Part shown: positions 1 through 8,578 of the stretch, piece after piece | How positions within the stretch are numbered: the first letter of the stretch is position 1 | Layout of the letters: each line of letters opens with the position of its first letter | Notes under the pieces: generated by a model | The model's database searches: none | What the model was told of the DNA's origin: nothing | What the model saw: the letters and a program-made list of their open reading frames with translations, nothing else | Program-made: the position numbers and the translations under genes | Source of the DNA: Adhaeribacter terrigena | GTDB lineage: Bacteria; Bacteroidota; Bacteroidia; Cytophagales; Hymenobacteraceae | DNA: 64,000 nt | Direction of reading: 5' to 3' | Assembly: GCF_016623615.1 (NCBI RefSeq) | Contig: NZ_JAEHFX010000004.1 | Coordinates: forward strand, 124,001 to 188,000

Positions 1-103
1 CTGCTGAAACTATAGAATTTTCTGATAGATTGTTAAAGTATGTTGTTTTTTTTAAGTGCCAAAAATTGGTTCACTAACACCAATTAAAATAACCAAAAAC
101 AAA

Positions 104-131
104 AAAGCCCACCGCAAAAACGGTAGGCTTT
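104..131 (-). terminator. Intrinsic terminator of ruvX-def
   Basis: On the minus strand an AAAGCC-TACCG arm pairs with CGGTGGGCTTT around a short T-rich loop and is followed by a T run (positions about 101-90). It lies 26 nt past the def stop. One stem arm is also part of a copy of the dispersed AACGSTA element (116-146). Confidence 0.8.
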
Positions 132-146
132 CCCTATAAAAAACTA
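116..146 (+). repeat. AACGSTA dispersed element, copy 1
   Basis: Reads AAAAACGGTAGGCTTT, then CCCTAT, then AAAAAACT. It matches the window-wide consensus and overlaps the def terminator stem. Confidence 0.7.
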
Positions 147-156
147 CTAATAAAAC

Positions 157-744
157 TTATCTTCCTTTTACGCCGAAAAATTTCATTCTGTAATCGGCAT
201 CCACATCGCCTTTGGTAATTTTGGTTAAGCGGGCTTTGATCAGGCGTCTTTTCAAGGGGCTTAAATGGTCGGTAAACAGAATGCCTTCCAGGTGATCGTA
301 TTCGTGCTGAATTACGCGGGCGGTCATGCCATCGAATTTTTCTTCGTAGGTGTTAAGATCTTCGTCCTGGTAGCGTAGCGTTACAATGGGTTTGCGGTAC
401 ACATTCTCCCGGATGCCCGGAATACTCAGGCAGCCTTCGTTAAAACCCCATTCCTCGCCTTCTTCGGCAATTATCTGCGGATTAATGAATGCACGTTTCA
501 GGCCCGGTTTTGGGGTGATCTTGTTGCCTTTTTCGTCTTCGTCGTCTTCCATGGGCGCCGAATCGATCACGAACAAACGGATGCCTTTGCCAATCTGCGG
601 CGCCGCCAAACCCACGCCATGCGCGTAATACATGGTGTCGTACATATCGGCTACCAGCTTTTTCAGGTCCGGGTAATCTTTCGGAATTTCGACGGTTTTG
701 GCTTTTAAAATCGGGTCGCCGTAGCCAACAATCGGGTATATCAT
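157..744 (-). CDS. def: Peptide deformylase
   Basis: A 195-residue iron/metal hydrolase that removes the formyl group from the N-terminal methionine of nascent proteins in the cytoplasm. All three family motifs are present: GVGLAAPQIG (residues 43-52), EGCLSIPG (103-110) and QHEYDHLEG (146-154). The metal ligands are therefore Cys105, His147 and His151, and the catalytic residue is Glu148. An acidic insert (about residues 64-75) follows the first motif. The start codon overlaps the ruvX stop by 4 bp, so the two genes are translationally coupled on the minus strand. Confidence 0.97.
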   Translation of the reverse strand: MIYPIVGYGDPILKAKTVEIPKDYPDLKKLVADMYDTMYYAHGVGLAAPQIGKGIRLFVIDSAPMEDDEDEKGNKITPKPGLKRAFINPQIIAEEGEEWGFNEGCLSIPGIRENVYRKPIVTLRYQDEDLNTYEEKFDGMTARVIQHEYDHLEGILFTDHLSPLKRRLIKARLTKITKGDVDADYRMKFFGVKGR

Positions 745-1157
745 AATCCTTTGCTTTCTAAATAACTCTGTAAAATAATCGTAGCGCTTACCATATCTAC
801 GGTAGCTTTGTTTTGCCGGTCTTTCTTTTTCAGGCCGCCGGCCAGCATGGTCTGAAAGGCAATTTTAGAAGTAAACCGTTCGTCTACCACGTGTATTTGC
901 TGGGCCGGAAATTCGGTTTTCAGTTTGCGCACCAGGCCGGTAACCGCGGCGGTGGTATCGGTGGGCGTATTGTCGAGCCGCTTGGGCATGCCTACCACAA
1001 TGGCTTCCACGGCTTCTTTCTGAATATAGTTTTTCAGGAAGGTAAGCAGCGTATGCGTGGGCACCGTTTCCAGGCCGTTGGCAATGATCTGCAGCGGATC
1101 GGTAACGGCCAGGCCGGTGCGTTTATTGCCGTAATCTATTGCCAGGATGCGCGCCAC
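741..1157 (-). CDS. ruvX: Putative pre-16S rRNA nuclease / Holliday junction resolvase-like YqgF
   Basis: A 138-residue RNase H-fold protein of the YqgF/RuvX family, which is implicated in trimming the 5' end of pre-16S rRNA. The N-terminus ILAIDYGNKRTGLAVTD carries the family DYG-K-G-A motif, VVGMPKRLDNTPT matches the VGLP-type motif, and VDERFTSK supplies the acidic catalytic site. Length is normal for the family. It is the upstream gene of the ruvX-def pair, and its stop overlaps the def start. Confidence 0.93.
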   Translation of the reverse strand: MARILAIDYGNKRTGLAVTDPLQIIANGLETVPTHTLLTFLKNYIQKEAVEAIVVGMPKRLDNTPTDTTAAVTGLVRKLKTEFPAQQIHVVDERFTSKIAFQTMLAGGLKKKDRQNKATVDMVSATIILQSYLESKGL

Positions 1158-1222
1158 GTGGTTTTGGGTTAATTGCTTTAAACTGCAAAATTACGGATTT
1201 TTCCGGGAGAATGCACGGCAGC

Positions 1223-1250
1223 AGTTTTTGCCCCGGAAACCATAGCGTTT
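1223..1250 (-). repeat. AACGSTA element, copy 2
   Basis: The plus strand reads AGTTTTTG, CCCCG, then GAAACCATAGCGTTT, the reverse complement of the consensus. Confidence 0.75.
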
Positions 1251-1312
1251 GCGGCCCGGAAATTCCAGCATAACTTCCCAGGTCTTAGAGATATGTGAAG
1301 TTTTGGAACGTG

Positions 1313-1342
1313 AAAAACGCTATGGTTTCCAGGCAAAAAACT
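1313..1342 (+). repeat. AACGSTA element, copy 3
   Basis: AAAAACGCTATGGTTTC, CAGG, CAAAAAACT. Close match to the consensus. Confidence 0.8.
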
Positions 1343-1427
1343 CGAAGCCTTTCATCTGCTATTCCAGGCAGCAACCTTTGGCCTGAAAACCTGCGCAATC
1401 CAATGATTTGTAAAATCCGTGATCCCG

Positions 1428-1455
1428 AAACGCTATGGTTTCAGCCTGAAAAAGT
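1428..1455 (+). repeat. AACGSTA element, copy 4
   Basis: AAACGCTATGGTTTC, AGCCT, GAAAAAGT. The centre TTTCAGCCTGAAA is a small palindrome. Confidence 0.8.
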
Positions 1456-1628
1456 GAATTTTACCGGGTTTTTCAGCACTTTTAAAAGCCGCCGGAGCCA
1501 GGGGGAATGAAACCGAAAAAGCCGGAAAGAAGTTAAGGTATAAATGCTGCCGAATCTGGCGTTTTTTGCATAGCTTTGTTAATGTCCGGAAATGCCGGTT
1601 TTCTAATAAATAAACAAGCCGCTGCTGT

Positions 1629-3290
1629 ATGGCTGATGAAATAAAAAATTCGAAGTTCCAGGTAAGGTTGCCGTTATTGGTGGCGGCAGCCATGGCATTT
1701 GGCATGCTCATCGGGGCGAATTCATTTAAACCTACCGACAGTAAAAATGCAGCTTCCATTTCCAAAGCATACCTCAAGTTCCGCGATATTCTGAGTTACA
1801 TAGACCGCGATTATGTTGATTCGGTGAACACCGACGACCTTTCTGATTACGCCATCAGCAAAATGCTTGAGAAACTTGATCCGCACACGGCCTACATTCC
1901 GGCCGCAGAAATGCAGCTGGCCAATTCTTACCTGGAAGGCGATTTCGACGGTATTGGCGTGGAATTCAACATTTTTCAGGATACCATTTACGTCATTGCC
2001 CCGATCAGCGGCGGCCCTTCAGAATCAGCGGGTTTGCAGGCCGGCGACAGGATCCTGAAAGTGAACGGCGAGAACGTGGCCGGCATAAACATTTCTAACC
2101 AAGGTGTTTTTGAAAAACTGCGCGGCCCGAAAGGCACCAAAGTTACGCTTACCATTCAGCGCAAAGAAGCCAAAAAACCGCTTACCTATACCATTACCCG
2201 CAATAAAATTCCCACTACTTCGGTAGATGTAAGTTACATGATCGATGCGACCACGGGTTACATCAAGATCAACCGTTTTTCTGCTAACACTTTCGATGAA
2301 TTTAAGTCGGCCTTGGTAGATCTGCGCAAAAAAGGGATGAAACAAATGGTGCTCGATCTGCGCGATAACCCGGGCGGTTACATGGACCGCGCCACCAAAA
2401 TTGCCGACGAATTCCTGAGCGGAAACAAAAGGATTGTGTATACCGACGGCAAAGGCGATAAATACGATTCGGAAACCTATTCCCAACACCGCGGCGATTT
2501 TGAACACGGGGCTTTGGTGGTCATGATCAACGAAGGCAGTGCTTCGGCTTCCGAAATTCTGGCCGGCGCCCTGCAGGATAACGACCGTGCCCTGATCGTG
2601 GGGCGGCGTTCGTTTGGCAAAGGGCTGGTGCAAATGCCTATTCCGCTCAACGATGGTTCGGAACTGCGCCTGACCATTTCGCGGTATTTTACGCCGAGTG
2701 GCCGCTCCATTCAGAAATCGTATAAAAATGGCCTGGAAGATTACGAATCGGATATTATGAAGCGTGCCCAACACGGTGAAATTTTTAACCCCGACAGCAT
2801 TCATTTCGACGATTCTTTGAAATACAAAACCCGGCGCGGCCGCATTGTTTACGGCGGCGGTGGCATCATGCCCGACGTTTTTGTAGCCCCTGATACTTCC
2901 GAGAATTCTCATTACCTCACCGAGCTTTACAGCAAGAACGTGATCCGCGAATTTGCCCTCAACTACTACCGCGATAACCGCAAAAGCTTTAAGAAAATGC
3001 CTTTGGCTGAATTCCAGCGCAGTTTTACGGTAACAGATAAGATGCTGAAAGACTTTGTTAAGGAAGCAGAGCAGGCCAAAATTCCGTACGTAGAGAAAGA
3101 TTTTAAACGCTCTAAAAACCTGATCGTGAATAATATTAAGGCTTCTATTGCGCGTAGCGTTTACGGGCCGGTTGGTTTCTTCCCGATCTTCCACGAAAAA
3201 GACCCGGAATTGCAGGAGGCGCTCAAGCGTTTTCCCGATGCGGAGTTATTGAATAAAGGGCAGGTGCAGGGTTTGGGAGTTAAGCAATAA
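1629..3290 (+). CDS. S41-family C-terminal processing peptidase (CtpA/Prc-like)
   Basis: A 553-residue periplasmic serine protease anchored by an N-terminal membrane segment (about residues 13-33). The order is a short helical domain (45-95), a PDZ domain (about 100-190, with the GDRILKVNG core) and the S41 catalytic domain. Catalytic Ser306 lies in GSASASE and the Lys331 general base in SFGKGLVQ. Their 25-residue spacing equals that of E. coli Prc Ser452/Lys477. A C-terminal extension of about 170 residues follows. It is a lone gene after a 470 bp divergent gap. Targets cannot be inferred from context. Confidence 0.93.
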   Translation: MADEIKNSKFQVRLPLLVAAAMAFGMLIGANSFKPTDSKNAASISKAYLKFRDILSYIDRDYVDSVNTDDLSDYAISKMLEKLDPHTAYIPAAEMQLANSYLEGDFDGIGVEFNIFQDTIYVIAPISGGPSESAGLQAGDRILKVNGENVAGINISNQGVFEKLRGPKGTKVTLTIQRKEAKKPLTYTITRNKIPTTSVDVSYMIDATTGYIKINRFSANTFDEFKSALVDLRKKGMKQMVLDLRDNPGGYMDRATKIADEFLSGNKRIVYTDGKGDKYDSETYSQHRGDFEHGALVVMINEGSASASEILAGALQDNDRALIVGRRSFGKGLVQMPIPLNDGSELRLTISRYFTPSGRSIQKSYKNGLEDYESDIMKRAQHGEIFNPDSIHFDDSLKYKTRRGRIVYGGGGIMPDVFVAPDTSENSHYLTELYSKNVIREFALNYYRDNRKSFKKMPLAEFQRSFTVTDKMLKDFVKEAEQAKIPYVEKDFKRSKNLIVNNIKASIARSVYGPVGFFPIFHEKDPELQEALKRFPDAELLNKGQVQGLGVKQ

Positions 3291-3332
3291 TGCTCTTTTT
3301 AAATTTTAGCGAAAATGGTTGCTGGGAGTGGT

Positions 3333-3362
3333 GGTTTTTAAGGTCTGAAGCATACCGTTTTT
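3333..3362 (-). repeat. AACGSTA element, copy 5
   Basis: Plus strand reads GGTTTTTAAGG, TCT, GAAGCATACCGTTTTT. About 40 nt after the S41 protease stop. Confidence 0.65.
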
Positions 3363-3369
3363 ATTTTGT

Positions 3370-3757
3370 CATCCCGACGGCAGGAGGGATATCTTCGGAG
3401 TGGCATTGAAGTTTGCTATTGAGTTTTTGGGCTTGAAAGCATAGGGTTTACCTCACCTAAATAGCTAAAAACAGGGGAGGACCTTTCGCTTCTCTTTTTC
3501 ATAGTGAGCTTTAACTCTGAACTCATAACTTTTAACTTTCAAAAGAGCTTTCTCCCTCAAGCCGGGTGGCTTCGTTTCTGCGTTCGCGTCTTCTATTCAA
3601 ACTGGCCTTGCGGCCTGCCTAAAGGCACCGTATGAATAGGAGGCCGCGCACGCAGAAACTGGTGTCAGTTTCCTTTGTAGTGGGCTTTCTTTTATTTAGT
3701 TTCCCGGATAACGTGATTTTCAGGAAACGCTGCGCTGGCGATATGCGTGGAAACGGA
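3370..3757 (+). repeat. Structured non-coding repeat, copy 1 of 3
   Basis: Shares long blocks with 8165-8455 and 17330-17650: GCCGGGTGGCTTCG, then the core, then AGAAACTGGTGTCA, then CGCTGCGCTGGCGAT. The core folds as nested stems. The outer stem GTTTCTGCGTTCGCG (3574-3588) pairs with 3645-3659 with one mismatch. The second stem is CTATTCA (3593-3599) with TGAATAG (3633-3639). Inside are hairpins GGCC-TTGC-GGCC (3604-3615) and TGCCT-AA-AGGCA (3616-3627). Comparison with copy 2 shows paired substitutions. No reading frame is conserved. Confidence 0.8.
3422..3449 (-). repeat. AACGSTA element, copy 6
   Basis: Plus strand AGTTTTTGGGCTT then GAAAGCATAGGGTTT. It lies at the 5' side of structured repeat copy 1. 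Copies 2 and 3 of that repeat have an AACGSTA element at the equivalent place. Confidence 0.7.
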
Positions 3758-3795
3758 TAATGTGAAAGGGCACCCACAAGGGGGGACAAAAATTT

Positions 3796-3841
3796 GATCC
3801 TTTAATCCCCTAATCTGATAAATCCCAATTCAGACAACTTC
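3796..3841 (-). repeat. Dispersed TCAGG/ATCCT-type repeat fragment
   Basis: ATCCTTTAATCCCCTAATC followed by AAATCCCAATTCAGAC. This resembles segments at 8797-8948 and 17667-17767, and (other strand) 34752-34797 and 38212-38251. Confidence 0.5.
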
Positions 3842-4088
3842 ATGGCCGTCTGCTTTAGCTGACGATACTACTGAAGAAAAAAGCCCCCTTTTCAAGAAGG
3901 GGTTGGACGTGGTCTTTTCTTAAAATCCCAATTCAGATAAGCCCCGGTCCTGAACGTGACTTGTTAATTATAAATTCTCTGTCCATGAAACATGACGAAT
4001 ATTTCTGCGTTTTTAACTTTTCGTCATTCCATTTTCCCAAATTTAGCCGTACTTTTAAGGGCAGAAATAGTAGCGTTTTTGGGGGAAG

Positions 4089-4118
4089 AGTTTTTAACCT
4101 GTAAACGCTGCCGTTTTT
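4089..4118 (-). repeat. AACGSTA element, copy 7 (diverged)
   Basis: Plus strand AGTTTTTAACCTG, then TAAACGCTGCCGTTTTTT. Matches the flanks well and the core poorly. It lies about 25 nt upstream of the hmgA start, an unusual 5' location. Confidence 0.5.
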
Positions 4119-4143
4119 TACTACTTGCTTAAACCTTTCTGTT

Positions 4144-5343
4144 ATGCCATTTTATCATAAATTAGGAAGCATTCCGCACAAACGGCACACGCAATTCCGG
4201 CAGCCGGACGGCACTTTATACGCCGAACAGCTGGTGGGTACGCTGGGCTTCAGCGGGGTTTCTTCGTTGCTTTACCATAAAAATCCGCCAACCAAAATCG
4301 AGCGCATCGGCGAGCCGGTACCGTTCAGTTATAAGCTGGCCAAGGAAGCAAAATATGCGCCGAGCCACTTACGTACTTTAGGCGAAAAAACCACCGGGAC
4401 CGATTACCTGAAAGCGCGCCGCACCATGATGGCGAATAACGACTGCGCGATCAGCATTTGTAATCCGAGCGAAATGGAGATGGCGTATTTCTACAAAAAT
4501 GCCATTGCCGACGAAGTGGTTTTTGTGCACGAAGGTTCGGGGGAATTGCTTACCCAGATGGGACGGATCGAATTCCGGCCGGGCGATTATCTGGTAATTC
4601 CGCGTACCATTATTCATAAATTCCGCTTCAACGAAGGGCAGGTGCGCTTGCTGATAATCGAATCTTTCAGCCCGGTAGAAACACCGCGCCGCTACCGCAA
4701 CCATTTTGGCCAGTTATTGGAGCATTCGCCGTTTTGCGAGCGCGATATGCGGGCGCCAAGCGAACTGGTGCACGAAGACGAAAAAGGCGAATACCTGGTG
4801 CAGATCAAGCGCGAAGGGTTTTTACACCAGTATTACTACGATTTCAGTCCGCTGGATGTGGTTGGCTGGGATGGTTATTTCTTCCCGTATGCCTTCTCTA
4901 TTCACGATTTTGAACCCATAACCGGCCGCATTCACCAGCCGCCTCCCGTACACCAGACCTTCGAGGCGCATAACTTTGTGATCTGTTCGTTCGTGCCGCG
5001 TTTATACGATTATCACCCGCAGTCCATTCCGGCGCCGTATAACCACTCCAACGTAGATTCCGACGAGGTTTTATATTATGTAGCCGGCAATTTTATGAGC
5101 CGGAAAGGCATTGATATTGCTTCGTTTACCATACACCCGAGCGGCATTACCCACGGGCCACACCCGGGCACGATAGAGGCCAGTATTGGCAAAGTGGCTA
5201 CCGAAGAACTGGCCGTGATGATCGATACGTTCAAGCCGCTTTACTTAACGGAAGAGGCAATGCAATACGTAGACGAAAAATACCCGATGAGCTGGCAGGA
5301 TGGGCATACCGATCCGCCGCGCGCGGCCGATATGATGGATTAA
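4144..5343 (+). CDS. hmgA: Homogentisate 1,2-dioxygenase family protein
   Basis: A 399-residue cupin-fold iron dioxygenase. The family opens the homogentisate ring to maleylacetoacetate in tyrosine/phenylalanine catabolism. Two cupin halves are visible, the first with FRPGDYLVIPRTIIHKFRF (about 144-162). The expected metal site is His301, Asp307 and His337; the spacing from His301 to His337 equals human His335 to His371, while the Glu341 position is Asp here, followed by Glu308. At 399 residues it is shorter than the 430-445 of most family members, mostly at the N-terminus. No other tyrosine-degradation gene is adjacent, so the substrate is assigned by family only. Confidence 0.85.
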   Translation: MPFYHKLGSIPHKRHTQFRQPDGTLYAEQLVGTLGFSGVSSLLYHKNPPTKIERIGEPVPFSYKLAKEAKYAPSHLRTLGEKTTGTDYLKARRTMMANNDCAISICNPSEMEMAYFYKNAIADEVVFVHEGSGELLTQMGRIEFRPGDYLVIPRTIIHKFRFNEGQVRLLIIESFSPVETPRRYRNHFGQLLEHSPFCERDMRAPSELVHEDEKGEYLVQIKREGFLHQYYYDFSPLDVVGWDGYFFPYAFSIHDFEPITGRIHQPPPVHQTFEAHNFVICSFVPRLYDYHPQSIPAPYNHSNVDSDEVLYYVAGNFMSRKGIDIASFTIHPSGITHGPHPGTIEASIGKVATEELAVMIDTFKPLYLTEEAMQYVDEKYPMSWQDGHTDPPRAADMMD

Positions 5344-5446
5344 AACAAAACGCGGTAACATTTGTTGAAAAATTTGGAGGCGGAGTTGGATATGTTTATA
5401 TTTAACTCCGCTTTCTTTATTTTAAACCTTTCATGCTGAATGCCAT

Positions 5447-6028
5447 ATGAAAAAGTCGTACTATTTATTATTGATGCTGTTTGTAGCTGTATTTTCGGGC
5501 TGTAAGAAAGAAGAAGAAGATCCGGTAGATAAAATTTTCAGCTTCGATATTAAAAATGAGAAGGAATTTGTAGCTACGAAAAATGAAATTAATGCGGCTT
5601 ATACGGCCTCGTCAAACGGCTTTAATTTTCCGTTGCCGGTAAGCGGTGTGGCCGGCGATACCGAGGCTGATTTCCGCGAAAACAACACCAGTACCAGCCT
5701 GGTAACGGATATCCGGGTGCGTGAAGTGTATTTAACCATGCCCGATAACGCAACCGAAGATTTCAGTTTCCTGGAAAAAGTAGATATTTATATTGCCATG
5801 GATAAGGATGATCCCAACCCGCTGCTCATGGCTTATAACCGCGCTATTCCAACTAACGTGGGCAAAAAACTGGTGTTTACCCCAACCGATGCCAGCGTAG
5901 TGAAATACGTGAAAGCCGGCGAGTATGCCCTGATCCTGAAAGATTATAAAATGCGCCGGCAGGTAACCAGCGATCTGAGTATTACCGCCCGTATTACGTA
6001 TACCGTTACGGCCAACCCACTCAAATAA
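5447..6028 (+). CDS. Lipoprotein of unknown function (tandem paralogue 1)
   Basis: A 193-residue protein with a lipoprotein signal peptide; lipobox VFSGC places the lipidated Cys at residue 19, followed by a charged KKEEEDP linker. The mature part is predicted soluble. The C-terminal 110 residues align with the next gene: LEKVDIYIAMD against LKDIDIYISND, and TVTANPL against KVTADPL. This indicates a local duplication. I do not recognise a named domain. It probably sits on a periplasmic or outer membrane face. Confidence 0.85.
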   Translation: MKKSYYLLLMLFVAVFSGCKKEEEDPVDKIFSFDIKNEKEFVATKNEINAAYTASSNGFNFPLPVSGVAGDTEADFRENNTSTSLVTDIRVREVYLTMPDNATEDFSFLEKVDIYIAMDKDDPNPLLMAYNRAIPTNVGKKLVFTPTDASVVKYVKAGEYALILKDYKMRRQVTSDLSITARITYTVTANPLK

Positions 6029-6062
6029 ATTTGTAAACCCTGCCCGGCAGGTTTTGCGTATG

Positions 6063-6113
6063 AAAAGTCTTTTCCGGCTCCAGAACTTTCTGGCAGCGGG
6101 GAAAGACTTTTTT
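6063..6113 (+). terminator. Intrinsic terminator between the two paralogous lipoproteins
   Basis: AAAGTCTTTTCC (from 6064) pairs with GGGGAAAGACTTT (6098 on) and is followed by a T run. It lies 35 nt after the first lipoprotein stop, which suggests the two paralogues are separate transcripts or that read-through is partial. Confidence 0.75.
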
Positions 6114-6135
6114 ACGTTAAAACCCTACCATTTTT

Positions 6136-6672
6136 ATGAAAACCATTCTTGTATACCTGGCTCTGCTGCTGGGAATCAGCCTTGCCGCCTGCGATAAAGT
6201 AGATAAACTGCTTACTTTTTACATAGAAGATGAACAAACCATCGAAATTCCTTCGCAGTTCAGCAACGGTTTTCCGTTGGGCACGCTTATTCCGCTTTCG
6301 CCGGTGGCGGTAAATACCAATTCTGAGAGCGAATTTTCGAATAACGATACCCGCGCCGACCTGGTAAAAGACGTAACCCTGGATAAGCTGAAACTAACCT
6401 TAACCGACCCGAACCAGAATTTCGATTTCCTGAAAGATATTGATATCTATATCTCCAACGATGCCAACGAAGAGCTGCGCATTGCTTATTACAACGATAT
6501 TCCGCTGGGGCAAAACGCCATTGATCTGACTTCTACCGATGCCAAACTGGATAAATACATCAAGGCTTCGAGTTATAAGATCATTACCAAAGCGCGCCTG
6601 CGCAAAGCCATTGCCGACGACATTGCCATTAAAGCCAGCATGCGTTTTAAAGTTACCGCCGATCCGTTATAA
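6136..6672 (+). CDS. Lipoprotein of unknown function (tandem paralogue 2)
   Basis: A 178-residue protein with lipoprotein signal MKTILVYLALLLGISLAAC, lipidated Cys at residue 19. The C-terminal half is homologous to the preceding gene, as described there; the N-terminal linker is unrelated and contains fewer charged repeats. A terminator separates the two. Unknown function. It ends convergently with the dnaJ-like gene, with one AACGSTA element in between. Confidence 0.85.
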   Translation: MKTILVYLALLLGISLAACDKVDKLLTFYIEDEQTIEIPSQFSNGFPLGTLIPLSPVAVNTNSESEFSNNDTRADLVKDVTLDKLKLTLTDPNQNFDFLKDIDIYISNDANEELRIAYYNDIPLGQNAIDLTSTDAKLDKYIKASSYKIITKARLRKAIADDIAIKASMRFKVTADPL

Positions 6673-6690
6673 GTAGCGGGTTTGCCAAAA

Positions 6691-6719
6691 AGAACGCTAT
6701 GCTTTTCGGGTTAAAAACT
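6691..6719 (+). repeat. AACGSTA element, copy 8, spanning the dnaJ-like stop codon
   Basis: GAACGCTATGCTTTTC, GGGTT, AAAAACT. The stop codon of the minus-strand dnaJ-like gene (6711-6713) lies inside it. Confidence 0.85.
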
Positions 6720-7544
6720 CACGTAGAGCAGAATAAGGGTAATCAGACCGAAAAAGCCTGCAATAATGCCGGCGTTCATACGGGCCTGCCATCTTATCTT
6801 TTTATTCAGGCCGACGACTGATGCGGCTATCTGCAAAAGTACTAGGATAAAGAAATTGTGATATACCGAGTCTTTGTTAATACGCTGTTTCTGCCCGTAG
6901 TAAGTCAGGTGGGTAAACTGCCGGAAGAAGGGCGTGCGCCAGAGGTCTATGGTTTCGGCAGTAGCTGGGCGTATTTCATCAAAATCGCGGTAATTGATGC
7001 GGAAAGTGCGGTATTGGGTGGTAACGTAAACCGGCGATTCGCTGCGCGTATTAAAATGCGGAAACGCTATCTGGGTTATGGTTTCGTTGGCTAAGCGGTG
7101 CGCCAGGAATTTGTCGGCTAAAATAAGACAGCTGAGCACGAGCACGATCTGGCATATGCGCCGCAAAATAGGTTCGTATTCCTGATAACTCGGGCGGGTG
7201 TAATTCTGGTAATGCTGCCGGAAATGCGGCGGCGGCTGCGGCGGCCGGTATGTTGCCTGCGGCCTTCTTGTCTGGGTTTGCGTCGAGCGGTTGAATGGTT
7301 GCGGACCAGTGGTTGTGGCTTTGGGCTGATTTTTATAATTGACCCAGCGGTAATGGTAGATTTCACGTTTCTGCTTATCGCCCAGAATTTCGTAGGCCTC
7401 GTTTATTTCCAGGAATTTGTGATGGTGCGCTGCGTTGGGGCTTAGATCAGGATGATATTGTTTGGCTAGTTTGTAATACGCCTTGCGGATATCGGCTTGC
7501 GTGGCGTTGCCGGGAACGGCTAAAATCTGGTAATAATCTTTCAA
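6711..7544 (-). CDS. Membrane-anchored J-domain protein
   Basis: A 277-residue protein with an N-terminal J domain (residues 1-68) including the invariant HPD tripeptide in [11 protein letters not shown], so it should stimulate an Hsp70 (DnaK) ATPase. A Pro/Gln/Thr-rich linker (75-120) follows, then a membrane segment (about 128-146), a soluble stretch and two C-terminal membrane segments. It lacks the Gly/Phe and zinc-finger regions, so it is a specialised type III J protein and not DnaJ itself. The last residues and stop codon are encoded by an AACGSTA element. It lies 12 bp after the next minus-strand gene. Confidence 0.85.
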   Translation of the reverse strand: MKDYYQILAVPGNATQADIRKAYYKLAKQYHPDLSPNAAHHHKFLEINEAYEILGDKQKREIYHYRWVNYKNQPKATTTGPQPFNRSTQTQTRRPQATYRPPQPPPHFRQHYQNYTRPSYQEYEPILRRICQIVLVLSCLILADKFLAHRLANETITQIAFPHFNTRSESPVYVTTQYRTFRINYRDFDEIRPATAETIDLWRTPFFRQFTHLTYYGQKQRINKDSVYHNFFILVLLQIAASVVGLNKKIRWQARMNAGIIAGFFGLITLILLYVSF

Positions 7545-7556
7545 ATCAACAGGAAA

Positions 7557-8003
7557 TTAGATCAAACGGTGGCTTTCGCGGCTTGCCAGGGATTGGTTTT
7601 GGTAACGGCGCTGCGCCAGGTAACCACCCAGGAGGCCGGCAGCGAATTTGGCCAGCAACACAAGTCCATCGTTCAGATCGAAGTCGGCTTTGGGAGTAGC
7701 AAAAATAGCCAGATCTAAAATTACAACTAATATACCGGTCAGCAGGCCGTGCAGCCAGCGCCTGTTTTCGGGTTTCCGGGCTGCCCAGAAAGCCATGCCC
7801 AGCGTGGCCAGCGTGCCGGCAACCGGACCAATATAAGCGGCGGCCTGGGTAGCAAAGGTTTCGTAAACGCTTTTGTCGAGGCCCGGCATGAGATAACCGT
7901 AAATGGTAATGGCAGCTACCAGCACAATAAGCGGAATAAGTTCGGCAATAAGGGCCGCAATAGCTACGCGCAGCAACCGGATCGGGGATTTTTTTTCTAC
8001 CAT
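7557..8003 (-). CDS. Small integral membrane protein, unknown
   Basis: A 148-residue protein with four predicted membrane helices (about 10-34, 52-72, 84-104, 113-130) and charged termini. No family recognised. It precedes the J-domain membrane protein by 12 bp on the same strand, so the two are probably co-transcribed and may be functionally linked at the inner membrane (inference). Confidence 0.75.
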   Translation of the reverse strand: MVEKKSPIRLLRVAIAALIAELIPLIVLVAAITIYGYLMPGLDKSVYETFATQAAAYIGPVAGTLATLGMAFWAARKPENRRWLHGLLTGILVVILDLAIFATPKADFDLNDGLVLLAKFAAGLLGGYLAQRRYQNQSLASRESHRLI

Positions 8004-8042
8004 ATTGAAAATGCTAAAGCAAAGGCCGTTTTGTCTTTAACG

Positions 8043-8072
8043 GGTTTTTGAAGCTAAAAAGGTACGGTTTTT
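8043..8072 (-). repeat. AACGSTA element, weak copy
   Basis: Plus strand GGTTTTTGAAGCT, then AAAAAGGTACGGTTTTTT. The core reads TACGG in place of TASCG. Confidence 0.35.
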
Positions 8073-8164
8073 TCGTGGTTTTCAGGGAATTGGTTTTCAG
8101 AAAAGTGACAAACAGAGCTTAACCTGCGAGTGAATGCCTTGAAATTTAAGGGAATTGCAGAATT

Positions 8165-8194
8165 GACTTTTAAGCCTTGAAAGGATAGCGTTTT
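8165..8194 (-). repeat. AACGSTA element, copy 9
   Basis: Plus strand GACTTTTAAGCCTT then GAAAGGATAGCGTTTTC. It lies at the 5' boundary of structured repeat copy 2. Confidence 0.8.
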
Positions 8195-8455
8195 CATAGT
8201 CTGCTTTCTACTTTCAACCTATAACTTTTTACTTTCATAGGTAACTTTTCCCCTCCAGCCGGGTGGCTTCGTTTCTGCGTTCGCGGCTGCAAGCCTTCCT
8301 GCCCTTGCGGGCTGCCTCGTTCCTCGGCACCGGAAGTCTTGGAGGCCGCTCTCACAGAAACTGGTGTCAGTTTCCCTTCGTAGCTCGCTTCTTTTTAGTT
8401 TACTCTCTCAGATAGCGTGATTTTCAGGATACGCTGCGCTGGCGATAGGCGGAAG
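8165..8455 (+). repeat. Structured non-coding repeat, copy 2 of 3
   Basis: Same blocks and order as 3370-3757. The second stem is CAAGCCTTCC (8290-8299) with GGAAGTCTTG (8332-8341), unrelated in sequence to copy 1 but still paired (one mismatch). The inner hairpin is GCCC-TTGC-GGGC (8301-8312), a compensatory version of GGCC-TTGC-GGCC. TGCC (8313-8316) pairs with GGCA (8326-8329). The outer stem is weaker than in copy 1. Confidence 0.8.
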
Positions 8456-8578
8456 ATCACTTATGCTTAAAAGCTCCCCTCCTTTTTAAGTCGCAGATCC
8501 CGGAGAATTTCGGGATAGGGGTTAGGGGCAATGCCGTCAACATAAGAGAATCATAAGAGAATCCATAGAAAATTATTG

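Larger units (their letters stand above)
1158..1628. other. Intergenic gap between divergent ruvX and S41 protease, rich in AACGSTA elements
   Basis: No convincing gene. The 471 bp separate two divergent genes and hold three AACGSTA elements (1223-1250, 1313-1342, 1428-1455). The third part of the gap (about 1500-1628) must hold the protease promoter, but I see no clear -7/-33 pair. Confidence 0.6.
3291..4143. other. Non-coding repeat mosaic between S41 protease and hmgA
   Basis: No gene seen in 853 bp. It contains AACGSTA elements at 3333, 3422 and 4089, copy 1 of the structured repeat (about 3370-3757), a CGATTTTCAGG-type repeat fragment (3796-3841), and a small CCCCTTTT/AAGGGG hairpin (about 3888-3912). 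The stacking of several repeat families resembles the gaps at 8.0-9.06 kb and 17.1-17.9 kb. Confidence 0.75.

Noticed and set aside
1295-1510. Open frame of 71 codons upstream of the S41 protease
   Set aside because: It is made of AACGSTA elements and has no protein-like composition or start context.
2025-3194. Long minus-strand open frame inside the S41 protease
   Set aside because: It is a shadow of a complete protease with catalytic motifs in the other strand; its translation has no recognisable domain.
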